Origin: Bacillota bacterium
GTDB lineage: Bacteria > Bacillota > Clostridia > Ch29
Length of the DNA stretch: 64,000 bases
Assembly: GCA_013540605.1 (NCBI GenBank)
Contig: JABVCK010000028.1
Location: 124,001 to 188,000, forward strand
Direction: 5' to 3'
Made by a program: the position numbers and the translations under genes. The notes under the pieces were generated by a model that worked only from the letters and a program-made list of their open reading frames with translations, had not been told where the DNA came from and searched no databases. Shown here one piece after another: positions 1 through 7,087 of this stretch. Numbering within the stretch: the stretch's first letter is position 1; every line of letters begins with the position of its first letter.

Positions 1-241
1 CCAAAAAAACTGGAACATATAGCAGCACATAGTCCCAGCGTGCAGAGAGTAGTTGTTCATTCAATATCGTCTTGTCCTGTTCATATTGAATGGCTAGATA
101 GCGTGCAGCTAAAAATTCTGTTATCGACTGATGGAAAAAGGAGAGGTCCTGCATAGAAATCGGAGCCATAAAGTACTGTGATTCAATTAGCCAATTAATT
201 ATTACATCTGCATCAAACTCATAGCTATCATTTTTTATCAT
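1..241 (-). CDS. 3' part of the SIR2-NACHT gene, out of frame with the 5' part; runs off the left edge
   Basis: On the minus strand an open frame runs without a stop from an ATG at 241 to the window edge. It reads like the end of a NACHT ATPase region: a helical stretch followed by FFHQSITEFLAARYLA, matching the H-x(4-5)-EFLAA motif that closes many NACHT modules. It is the direct continuation of the gene at 228..2054 if one 10-bp repeat unit is removed. Its ATG lies a few bases upstream of the TGA that ends the upstream frame, so translational re-initiation is conceivable, although no good ribosome binding site is visible. The C-terminal sensor region (often TPR-like repeats in this class) would lie outside the window. 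Confidence 0.75.
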   Translation of the reverse strand, partial: MIKNDSYEFDADVIINWLIESQYFMAPISMQDLSFFHQSITEFLAARYLAIQYEQDKTILNEQLLSARWDYVLLYVPVFL

Positions 242-254
242 TTTTTATCATTTT
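227..254. repeat. 10-bp tandem repeat (ATCATTTTTT, about 2.8 copies) that breaks the SIR2-NACHT frame
   Basis: On the plus strand 231-240 and 241-250 are identical (ttttttatca), preceded by atca and followed by tttt. Ten is not a multiple of three, so each unit gained or lost shifts the frame of the minus-strand gene. With one unit fewer the codons read A-V-K-M-I-K-N-D-S-Y-E-F and join the two halves of the gene with no stop. Confidence 0.9.
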
Positions 255-2054
255 CACTGCAAGTAATTCATATAACTCGACAACCCGAAATCTCTCTGTG
301 CCCTTTTTGCAAAGATTGTATGCGAGTTCTTGGAAAACATCTTCCCAGACAAGACAATACTCAAAACTATCATTAAAAGCAGTGTTCAAGTAGTTAAAAT
401 ACGACCAGAGAGGGCTGATAGGATTGGGATCGCTGTAAAATGTCAGCTTACCTTGTTTAAGTAGATTAAAAAACAGCGGCTTTTGAAAATGCGCAAAGAA
501 TTCTTCTTGGTTGCGATCCGGCATTGTATAGCCGCGTTGCTCCAAGAATTCTCCCACATAGTCCTTTTCTATTTCTAATAAATGGTATTCAGGGAGATAA
601 AGATTATCCAGAGGTTCTTTGAAGCGCGACGCAATAACAACAGTATTTTCGTAGTTATACTTTTTTAATTCATGTAAACATGCGTGATTATCGAGAAACT
701 TCTTATCAACTTCGTTAAATGAGTCTAGAAGTAAAATTATTTTATTGTTTTCTATCCAATCCATGATGGGTATCCCTTCCGGCAACTGCGACTCGATCAT
801 GGTACGAAGGGTACCCTTGCCGGAATAGCCCTTTAAATCTATGTAAATTGGAATTTTAGGAAACGTATTCTCTTTAGGGTTTATGCACCATTTTTGTAGC
901 TTCTCGGCAATTTTAGTGCAATATTGTCTAAGAAAGAATGTCTTTCCAGCCCCGGGATTCCCTGTTAAAATAAAACTTTGAGACGTTGTATTTTGCACAT
1001 CTAAAGAAGAAACATGATCAAAATAAGAACCATCTGCTTTATACCTCTTGAGCATAAGAGGAAACACTATGTCTCCAGGAGTTTTAAATTGCTGTATTAG
1101 ATACCTGGCATAACGCTCTAACTTAAGTTTTTGATTCGAAGTAATCCAAGCGCCTTTCCTTTGTAGTTTCTGCGGAAAGGCCTTTTGAAGGTTTTTCTTA
1201 TTTTTTGTTATAAGGCTCCTCAATAATGGTAGTAAAGAACTATAATCACGCCCATTTTCTGTATGGAGGGTCTCGTAGCTTAAAATCTGAATTCCATAGT
1301 TTAAAAACCAGTAATCTCTCTCGATATTAGAAACATCTGCGACGATGGCGAAGTGATCGCGTGGATTATGCTTGAACTCATTTTTGATTTTACCAATAAT
1401 ATGGAGGAAATCCGGATCAGTCAAACCAAAGCCGATAAAAACGATTGTGCGAGTGAGCAATAGCGTTTCAAGAGTTCTATATACATATGCTTTATCGCCA
1501 TTTTCATATAGACGTTGATATTGCTCAGCGGAAAGAATAATACTTTCACAGTTTCCAACATCTCCGTGTGGCTTGAAAATAAAGTTCTTTTTTCTAATGT
1601 GAACTATTGCCGCACAATCCATTGCCTTTCGATTGCTTACTACCTCGTATTGCTCTAACAGTCCGCGTTGTTGTAATGTTTGCTCTAAAAGCGAATCATA
1701 GTTTGTCGTGATATAGCAAGATGAACCCAAGTCAGCTATGAGTTCATGGATCAAATGCGGCTTTGCAGCATCAACTCGGCAAGATGAACGTATGAAATTG
1801 GCAAATTCGTCTTCATTGAGTATATTACGACCAATTCCAGCCGCAATAAGGGGCTGGGTATCTTTGTAAAAACGAACATCTGCCGAGCTAATACCCTTAT
1901 TTTCTATGAATGCAACCAGTTCATCTAAAAGTCTCTGCCAACTCGGCAATCCTGACCAAGCGGAAACCCCGGAACCAATAAATAAAACAGTCCCCTCGTT
2001 GGTCAAAGCTTTCTTTATTTTCTTATGCAACTGGCTATTAGTTAACTTTTCCAT
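228..2054 (-). CDS. SIR2-domain NACHT/STAND NTPase (anti-phage type), truncated by frameshift
   Basis: The 608 codons start at ATG 2054, preceded by AAGGTGAAG. Residues about 1-290 are a SIR2_2-type domain: glycine-rich IGSGVS (26-31), TTNYD (116-120), KPHGD with the probable catalytic His163, and GFGLTDPDF (208-216). Residues from about 360 are a P-loop NTPase with Walker A GNPGAGKT (365-372) and Walker B IILLLDSFNE (439-448). Proteins of this layout (Avs5/SIR2-STAND and SIR2-NACHT groups) are known to sense phage and deplete NAD+. Whether this one does is inferred. The frame ends at a TGA created by a 10-bp tandem duplication at 231-250, before the C-terminal NACHT helices and the sensor domain, so the product as read should be inactive or altered. 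Confidence 0.85.
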   Translation of the reverse strand: MEKLTNSQLHKKIKKALTNEGTVLFIGSGVSAWSGLPSWQRLLDELVAFIENKGISSADVRFYKDTQPLIAAGIGRNILNEDEFANFIRSSCRVDAAKPHLIHELIADLGSSCYITTNYDSLLEQTLQQRGLLEQYEVVSNRKAMDCAAIVHIRKKNFIFKPHGDVGNCESIILSAEQYQRLYENGDKAYVYRTLETLLLTRTIVFIGFGLTDPDFLHIIGKIKNEFKHNPRDHFAIVADVSNIERDYWFLNYGIQILSYETLHTENGRDYSSLLPLLRSLITKNKKNLQKAFPQKLQRKGAWITSNQKLKLERYARYLIQQFKTPGDIVFPLMLKRYKADGSYFDHVSSLDVQNTTSQSFILTGNPGAGKTFFLRQYCTKIAEKLQKWCINPKENTFPKIPIYIDLKGYSGKGTLRTMIESQLPEGIPIMDWIENNKIILLLDSFNEVDKKFLDNHACLHELKKYNYENTVVIASRFKEPLDNLYLPEYHLLEIEKDYVGEFLEQRGYTMPDRNQEEFFAHFQKPLFFNLLKQGKLTFYSDPNPISPLWSYFNYLNTAFNDSFEYCLVWEDVFQELAYNLCKKGTERFRVVELYELLAVKMIKNDKK

Positions 2055-2307
2055 ACTTCACCTTATATAGCACGCCCATAAGATCCCTTGAGCATTTAAA
2101 CAAGGGAGGGCATGCTTATGCTTTTTACTCTTACCGCATGGCAGTAATTCTAAAATAATGATTCTTTTGATATCACTTATTTGATTATTAATATATCAAT
2201 GCACAACCTACTCTTTTAGAATATTGTAAACTTTGTAGACCCATTTGTCGATGCGCTTTTTATAAAATATGCAATAAAAGATTGGGGATAGCGTCCACTT
2301 CGTGGAC

Positions 2308-2352
2308 TTATCTCTTTTTTGTAGACAGTATCTCAATGACAATGTTACTCAT
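2308..2352 (-). CDS. 14-residue micro-ORF, MSNIVIEILSTKKR
   Basis: A minus-strand ATG at 2352 is preceded by AAAGGAGA with a 6-nt spacer, as good as any site in the window. It encodes 14 residues with a hydrophobic front half (IVIEIL) and a basic tail (TKKR), then TAA. It follows two hairpins with T-tracts (2440-2486 and 2381-2414). Next, 2293-2307 (gtccac ttc gtggac) forms a small hairpin. I do not recognise the peptide. It could be a leader peptide, a small toxin or a chance ORF. The gap 2055-2307 between it and the SIR2 gene holds no other gene that I can see. Confidence 0.35.
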   Translation of the reverse strand: MSNIVIEILSTKKR

Positions 2353-2380
2353 ACTTAATCTCCTTTCGATTTTTAATAAA

Positions 2381-2414
2381 CAAAAAGACATGATAGTTTA
2401 ATAACCATCATGTC
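2381..2414 (-). terminator. Hairpin with T-tract between the tRNA terminator and the micro-ORF
   Basis: On the minus strand GACATGAT (2414-2407) and ATCATGTC (2394-2387) form an 8-bp stem followed by TTTTTG. It sits only about 17 nt before the ribosome binding site of the 14-codon ORF, so it may act as an attenuator for that ORF rather than as a simple terminator. Confidence 0.6.
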
Positions 2415-2439
2415 TCAGGCATAGTTGCATTGATAATAT

Positions 2440-2486
2440 ATAAAAAAGCTACATCTTCCAGTTCATTTAGACAAGAAAATGTAGCT
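2440..2486 (-). terminator. Rho-independent terminator of the tRNA operon
   Basis: Eight bases after the last tRNA the minus strand forms AGCTACATTTTC / AAGATGTAGCT with one G-T pair, followed by TTTTTTA. This is a standard intrinsic terminator for the seven-tRNA transcript. Confidence 0.85.
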
Positions 2487-2493
2487 TTAACTA

Positions 2494-2570
2494 TGGTGCG
2501 CCCTGAGGGACTCGAACCCCCGACCAACTGATTCGAAGTCAGCGACTCTATCCGACTGAGCTAAGGGCGC
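2494..2570 (-). tRNA. tRNA-Arg (anticodon TCG)
   Basis: The acceptor stem GCGCCCT/AGGGCGC, D-loop AGTCGGA, anticodon loop CTTCGAA and T-loop GTTCGAG are all visible. CCA is encoded (tgg at 2494-2496 on the plus strand). It is the last gene of the tRNA cluster and precedes the terminator. Confidence 0.95.
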
Positions 2571-2587
2571 ATATTATTTTAATTAGT

Positions 2588-2661
2588 TGGAGCGGGTGAT
2601 GGGAATCGAACCCACGCGACTAGCTTGGAAGGCTAGGGCTCTACCATTGAGCTACACCCGC
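2588..2661 (-). tRNA. tRNA-Gly (anticodon TCC), copy 1
   Basis: The 74-nt cloverleaf has acceptor GCGGGTG/CACCCGC, anticodon loop CTTCCAA and T-loop GTTCGAT, with encoded CCA. It is identical over its whole length to the first gene of the cluster at 3032-3105. Confidence 0.95.
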
Positions 2662-2687
2662 ACATCATCATGCTCATTGAAGAATAA

Positions 2688-2763
2688 TGGTGACCCATCC
2701 GCGACTCGAACGCGGGACACCCTGATTAAAAGTCAGGTGCTCTGCCGACTGAGCTAATGGGTC
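2688..2763 (-). tRNA. tRNA-Lys (anticodon TTT)
   Basis: The acceptor is GACCCAT/ATGGGTC, the anticodon loop CTTTTAA in a CTGA/TCAG stem and the T-loop GTTCGAG, with encoded CCA. It is 76 nt long. Confidence 0.95.
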
Positions 2764-2769
2764 ACTAAA

Positions 2770-2845
2770 TGGCTGGGGCGGCAGGACTCGAACCTACGGA
2801 TGCCAGAGTCAAAGTCTGGTGCCTTACCGACTTGGCGACGCCCCA
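2770..2845 (-). tRNA. tRNA-Gln (anticodon TTG)
   Basis: The acceptor is TGGGGCG/CGCCCCA, the anticodon loop CTTTGAC in a CCAGA/TCTGG stem and the T-loop GTTCGAG, with encoded CCA. The U1-A72 pair is typical of tRNA-Gln and fits a GatCAB organism, which charges it through Glu-tRNA(Gln). Confidence 0.95.
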
Positions 2846-2863
2846 TCATTATATTTTATATTT

Positions 2864-2940
<77 letters not shown>

Positions 2941-2949
2941 CATATCATT

Positions 2950-3026
2950 TGGCGCGCCTGCAGGGACTCGAACCCCGGGCACACGGATTAGAAGTCCGTT
3001 GCTCTATCCACCTGAGCTACAGGCGC
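2950..3026 (-). tRNA. tRNA-Arg (anticodon TCT)
   Basis: The acceptor is GCGCCTG/CAGGCGC, the anticodon loop CTTCTAA in a CGGA/TCCG stem and the T-loop GTTCGAG, with encoded CCA. It is 77 nt long and reads AGA codons. Confidence 0.95.
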
Positions 3027-3031
3027 ATATT

Positions 3032-3105
3032 TGGAGCGGGTGATGGGAATCGAACCCACGCGACTAGCTTGGAAGGCTAGGGCTCTACCATTGAGCTACA
3101 CCCGC
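3032..3105 (-). tRNA. tRNA-Gly (anticodon TCC), copy 2
   Basis: First gene of the cluster on the minus strand, identical to the copy at 2588-2661. The transcript order is Gly-Arg-His-Gln-Lys-Gly-Arg. Confidence 0.95.
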
Positions 3106-3126
3106 ATTTATCTCCGACAATTAGAT

Positions 3127-3155
3127 ATTATAACAAAACCGTTTTTCAGTGTCAA
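3127..3155 (-). promoter_or_regulatory. Consensus sigma-A promoter of the tRNA operon
   Basis: The minus strand has TTGACA (3155-3150), exactly 17 bases, then TATAAT (3132-3127). Both hexamers are perfect. Transcription would start about 15 bases before the first tRNA-Gly. Confidence 0.9.
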
Positions 3156-3243
3156 CATGATTGTTCTTCCATAATCCCGCGTTCCGGGGAGTAATGCTTT
3201 TATTATAATATGTCTGCCGGGTCAGGTCAACAAACATTTAATT

Positions 3244-3726
3244 CTAAATCTCCAAAATATCAGCCTTTACCTCATCATCTGTTATCTCTATTATTCCATA
3301 GGTAGATCTGCTTTTATTCCTTGAGCTTGAAACGCTTCCCGGATTCATCATTACCATCTCATCGATTTTTATTATCTTTGAACAATGGGTATGACCAAAA
3401 AGTATTATATCCGCTTCAATTTCTTTTCCTCTATAATACAGTGTATTCAGACCATCCTTTACTCTGTACCTATGCCCGTGAGTGGCGAATACATTTTTCC
3501 CTTCTATTGTTAATAAAACCTCTGGCGGATAAGAACCCAACCCGGTGAAATGGTCGCAGTTTCCATGCACGGCGATTATTTCTCCTTTATAAAAGTCTTT
3601 TATATATTCTACATCTTTTGCGTAATCTCCCAGATGAAACAAGAAATCCACTTTCCCCATTTCCTGCAAAGCCTTAACTATGTTCTTTTTGTCACCGTGG
3701 CTGTCACTCAGTATTCCTATCCTCAA
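3244..3726 (-). CDS. YfcE/MJ0936-type metallophosphoesterase
   Basis: The 160-residue protein carries all five blocks of the small YfcE family: SDSHGD (7-12), HLGDYAKD, HGNCD, THGHRYRV and GHTH. These residues ligate two metal ions, usually Mn or Ni. Family members hydrolyse phosphodiesters, and the physiological substrate is generally unknown. The ATG at 3726 lies inside the end of rdgB (23-nt overlap), so the two are translationally coupled. As I recall, B. subtilis has the same pair as ysnA-ysnB. Confidence 0.9.
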   Translation of the reverse strand: MRIGILSDSHGDKKNIVKALQEMGKVDFLFHLGDYAKDVEYIKDFYKGEIIAVHGNCDHFTGLGSYPPEVLLTIEGKNVFATHGHRYRVKDGLNTLYYRGKEIEADIILFGHTHCSKIIKIDEMVMMNPGSVSSSRNKSRSTYGIIEITDDEVKADILEI

Positions 3727-4333
3727 GGGTTTTCCTCCTTTTGCCGTTCATAAGCATCTCTTTTGCTTTTGCCAGCGCTTCTGCCCTGTGGCTTATCAAG
3801 TTTTTTGTCTTTGAATCAAGCTCTGCAAAGGTCTTCCGGTACTCCGGCAGATAAAACAAAGGGTCATAGCCAAAACCGGATTTCCCTCTGGGTTCAAACA
3901 GTATTTCTCCCTTGCATTCGCCCCTGACGGTAAAATACGAATAATCCGGAAATGCAACCGTTACTGCGCAAACAAACCTGGCCTGTCTTTCTCCTGCCGG
4001 GATATGCTTCATCATTTCCAGGAGCTTGGCATTGTTTTTTTCGTCCGTCGCTCCTTCACCGGAAAACCTTGCAGAAAAAACTCCTGGCTGCCCATCCAGC
4101 GCATCCACTTCCAGGCCTGAATCATCTGCAAGGGCTACCTCCCCGCAAGCCTTCATTACTTCAAACGCTTTTTTGAGCGAGTTCGCTTCAAAAGTATTCC
4201 CGTCTTCAACAACGTCGACCTCCTGACCGGTTTCCTCGACAGAGACTGCCAGGTACCCCGCTTCTTCCATTATATTCTTAATTTCTTCAATCTTTTTCTT
4301 GTTTCTACTTGCTACCACAAGTCTCTTGACCAT
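3704..4333 (-). CDS. rdgB: RdgB/HAM1-type XTP/dITP diphosphatase
   Basis: This house-cleaning enzyme hydrolyses dITP, ITP and XTP to the monophosphates. Seen in order: the nucleotide-binding start [13 protein letters not shown], the catalytic block [20 protein letters not shown], the FGYDPLF loop and the C-terminal SHRAEAL. I place the start at ATG 4333 (MVKRLVVAS). The frame opens earlier, but family members begin right at this strand, and the start then overlaps the end of rph by 29 nt. It is the third gene of gerM-rph-rdgB-yfcE. Confidence 0.92.
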   Translation of the reverse strand: MVKRLVVASRNKKKIEEIKNIMEEAGYLAVSVEETGQEVDVVEDGNTFEANSLKKAFEVMKACGEVALADDSGLEVDALDGQPGVFSARFSGEGATDEKNNAKLLEMMKHIPAGERQARFVCAVTVAFPDYSYFTVRGECKGEILFEPRGKSGFGYDPLFYLPEYRKTFAELDSKTKNLISHRAEALAKAKEMLMNGKRRKTLEDRNTE

Positions 4334-5078
4334 CGAGTTCCAGCCCCCCGGGCAGCACATCTTCCAGCGCTTTCTTCTGCGTTTCAATGAGCTTTGCTAT
4401 TCCATCGGCAGCTAAGTCCATCATACGGTACATATTGTCAATGGTGAACGGAAATGCTTCGCCGGTACCCTGGACTTCAACAATTTTACCTGTTCCCGTC
4501 ATAACCACGTTCATGTCTACTTCGGCTTTGCTGTCCTCTTCATAACACAGGTCCAATAGAATCTGTCCGTTGACCATGCCGACGCTTATGGCGGCAACCA
4601 TGCCGGTAATCGGAATCCTTTGTATGATTCCCTGTTTTTTCATGAAGCCTAAAGCATCCACCAGGGCTACAAAGGCTCCTGATATTGATGCTGTCCTTGT
4701 CCCTCCGTCGGCCTGCAGCACATCACAGTCGATCCATATAGTATGCTCCCCGCCCAGCTTGTCCAGTTGCACCACCGAGCGAAGAGCCCTTCCAACAAGT
4801 CTTTGTATCTCCTGGGTTCTTCCCTCGGGCCTTCCCTTGGAAATTTCTCTGGGTTTTCTTATCTGGGTTGAGCGTGGAAGCATAGAATATTCAGCCGTTA
4901 TCCATCCCTGGCCCAAACCCTTTAGGAAGGGCGGAACCTTCTCTTCGACCGAAGCCGTACATAATACCTTTGTATCTCCTGTTTCGATGAGAACCGAACC
5001 TTCGCCGTATTTGGTAAAATTCTTGGTGATTCTCACCGGTCTCAGTTCATTGAACTCTCTACCATCTATTCTAGGCAC
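4305..5078 (-). CDS. rph: Ribonuclease PH
   Basis: The 257-residue phosphorolytic 3'-5' exoribonuclease trims tRNA 3' ends using phosphate. Visible signatures are the N-terminal R-x-D-GR-x-x-x-ELRP block, [31 protein letters not shown] (phosphate site and core) and the [11 protein letters not shown] / [11 protein letters not shown] segment. Length is slightly over the usual 240-250. It follows gerM on the minus strand (gap 103 nt) and overlaps rdgB at its 3' end. Confidence 0.95.
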   Translation of the reverse strand: MPRIDGREFNELRPVRITKNFTKYGEGSVLIETGDTKVLCTASVEEKVPPFLKGLGQGWITAEYSMLPRSTQIRKPREISKGRPEGRTQEIQRLVGRALRSVVQLDKLGGEHTIWIDCDVLQADGGTRTASISGAFVALVDALGFMKKQGIIQRIPITGMVAAISVGMVNGQILLDLCYEEDSKAEVDMNVVMTGTGKIVEVQGTGEAFPFTIDNMYRMMDLAADGIAKLIETQKKALEDVLPGGLELDGQETCGSK

Positions 5079-5180
5079 CCTCTCATCTCCTTTTCATCTC
5101 TGGCTATATACTACTTTTATATACCTAATTACTGTATTTTTCAAGCAGACAGCCGTTTAACTTGGCCGCATACCGGTTTA

Positions 5181-6209
5181 TCAATCATATATATTGGCAA
5201 AGACAGGCACATCTATGGAGCTCTCAAGGGCTGTTCCGCTGGGCAGCACAGCAGCTTCATTATCTACTAAGAATTTTACTCCAACAACAGACGGGTATTC
5301 CTTAAGAGTCAGTGCAAATGACCTGACAATTTTTTCTGCCGTTCTATCGCTGCCGTCAGAACCGAATAATTCATCCTCAAAGTTCAGATAGACAATCCCG
5401 TTTTTCGTTCCCATACCTTTTATTTTAACGTTTTGAGGGATTGATGATACCAGACCGCTGTCGGCGGGAGGACCTTCCAAAAGGCACTTAATAGCAACAT
5501 CCATACCGTCTCCTGCGCTTCCTACTCCAATCGTCACCGGTACAAAATATTCCGCCCCAGTTTCATTCCCACCCAAAAAGTAAACCGTCACCCTGGAACC
5601 GCTTTCGTTTCCGATAAGATTAATATCTTCTCTGGCAATCGGGTTTGACACCCTCGTCCCAAAGGCAAGGCTTTCCAGGGTCTTTCCTTCAAACATGAAT
5701 TGGACCTCATCAACGGTGTTGAACTCTGTCAAGGTATATACAACGGATTGCACCATCAGTTCTTCCTCTTCTGCACTGGCATAGTCTAAAGCTTCACCGG
5801 AAAGGTCGATTTTTGCCAGACCATCCCGTATGGTAAGGCCAAGGATCTTCGTATCCGCCGGAATAGCTGAGTATAACCCCATATGCTGGGCGATATCGGA
5901 GTCCTGCCCGTCCTCAATGATTTTCTCCAACGCGGTGCGGGCAATTCCCTCTTTCCATACTATGCTTCTCGTTATAGGAACCAAATAACCTTTGTTGTCC
6001 CTATAATACAGAACGGTCTCCCTCAACCTCACATCTCCTTCGGGTTGCGACGGCTCGTCCTGCTCCGCCCGGTCGCTATCATCCGGGGAATCTTCGACAA
6101 TTTCGTCTCCTTTGATCCAATCCCTGAATGCCTGGATGGGATTGAAGCAGCCGGCCAGAAAAATCGCCGTACATAATACAAGCACGGCAAGCGTTGCGCG
6201 TCTATGCAT
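5181..6209 (-). CDS. gerM: GerM-type lipoprotein with two GerMN domains
   Basis: Sporulation and spore-germination lipoprotein. The start is ATG 6209, 7 nt after GGGGAGG. The frame is open upstream but has no other good site. The N-terminal hydrophobic segment ends in the lipobox LAGC (Cys21), followed by an acidic linker rich in D, E, S and P. Two GerMN repeats follow (about 70-190 and 205-335), each with the pattern IRDGLAKIDLSGE / TKNGIVYLNFEDE. GerM is needed for normal engulfment and germination in Bacillus. Its place ahead of rph-rdgB-yfcE matches Bacillus and supports a spore-former. Confidence 0.9.
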   Translation of the reverse strand: MHRRATLAVLVLCTAIFLAGCFNPIQAFRDWIKGDEIVEDSPDDSDRAEQDEPSQPEGDVRLRETVLYYRDNKGYLVPITRSIVWKEGIARTALEKIIEDGQDSDIAQHMGLYSAIPADTKILGLTIRDGLAKIDLSGEALDYASAEEEELMVQSVVYTLTEFNTVDEVQFMFEGKTLESLAFGTRVSNPIAREDINLIGNESGSRVTVYFLGGNETGAEYFVPVTIGVGSAGDGMDVAIKCLLEGPPADSGLVSSIPQNVKIKGMGTKNGIVYLNFEDELFGSDGSDRTAEKIVRSFALTLKEYPSVVGVKFLVDNEAAVLPSGTALESSIDVPVFANIYD

Positions 6210-6253
6210 TTCTATTCCTCCCCAAATCCATTTAATGGCAGGGGACACACCAC

Positions 6254-6346
6254 CTATCAGTGGCCAGTGATCAGTGATCAGTGGCTAGCACCTAGGACCT
6301 AGTACCTAGCACCTGGAACTGGGAACTGGGAACTAAAAACTGAGCT
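6254..6346. repeat. Heptamer-word repeat island (family B)
   Basis: The sequence reads as successive 7-bp words with drifting identity: CAGTGGC CAGTGAT CAGTGAT CAGTGGC, then TAGCACC TAGGACC TAGTACC TAGCACC, then TGGAACT GGGAACT GGGAACT. It has no coding potential and lies in the gap between gerM and the UPF0316 gene. Similar islands occur at 11545, 28555, 38950, 40934, 42660 and 60862. Confidence 0.8.
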
Positions 6347-6399
6347 GCGGAATGTCCCCACTATAATAAAATATATTAGCGAGGAATAGTCCCTATGAT

Positions 6400-6924
6400 T
6401 TATTTTTTCTTAATCTTCCTCATATAGCCTCCCCTGATGCTCCGCGCGTCGCTCACGGTAATAAACGCTTCTTCGTCTATTTCGTTCAGGTACTTCATAA
6501 GCGTAGGCAGCTCCTTCCTTTGCAGGGCGATATGCAGCATGCATATCGGGCCATCCTTGCCCATACCTTCGACTGTTGTAACACCGAACCCTAAGTCCCT
6601 CAATCTTTGTGTGAGTTCGGTATCACACACTTTCTTGGGTATTACGTTTACCATCATGGTGCCTAGGGCCATCTTGTTTTCGATGTAACTTCCCACTATA
6701 TTCCCTGTAGCAAAGCCTGAAGCGTAGGCAAGCAGGTTGCCTATGTTGTCCAGCCCGCTGACGACCTTTCCAAGCGCTACAATATATATGATAACTTCAA
6801 AAAAACCTATTAGTGCTGCATAGTTTTTCTTGCCCCGGACTATAAGCAGCATTCTTATGGTAGACATCGAGACATCGGTTACCCTCGCGCAAAATATGAA
6901 TAGATAATTGAGAAAAATCATCAT
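6400..6924 (-). CDS. UPF0316 membrane protein (DUF5698 + DUF2179), YebE-like
   Basis: The 174-residue protein has about three transmembrane segments in residues 1-95 (NYLFIFCARVTDVSMSTIR opening, then FFEVIIYIVALGKVV and LLAYASGFATGNIVGSY). A soluble DUF2179 domain follows (about 100-165), with GFGVTTVEGMGKDG and ITVSDARSIRGG. DUF2179 also ends the YitT family. Function is unknown. Start ATG 6924 is preceded by GAGGCGG. Monocistronic as far as I can see. Confidence 0.85.
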   Translation of the reverse strand: MMIFLNYLFIFCARVTDVSMSTIRMLLIVRGKKNYAALIGFFEVIIYIVALGKVVSGLDNIGNLLAYASGFATGNIVGSYIENKMALGTMMVNVIPKKVCDTELTQRLRDLGFGVTTVEGMGKDGPICMLHIALQRKELPTLMKYLNEIDEEAFITVSDARSIRGGYMRKIKKK

Positions 6925-7044
6925 GTATTAATCCGCCTCCACAAAAATAGTATTTGAAAATTAATGAAAGTTTATTTTTGGTAATCATATTCATTGACCA
7001 TACTAATATTTATATCGTCTAAAGTCAACAAAAACCTATGATTC

Positions 7045-7077
7045 AAAAAATAAAATAGGGGGACTGCCATGTCCCCC
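7045..7077 (-). terminator. Intrinsic terminator of the amidase gene
   Basis: Just past the stop codon at 7088 the minus strand forms GGGGGAC ATGGCA GTCCCCC followed by TATTTTATTTTTT. Confidence 0.9.
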
Positions 7078-7087
7078 GGTTGTTCTT

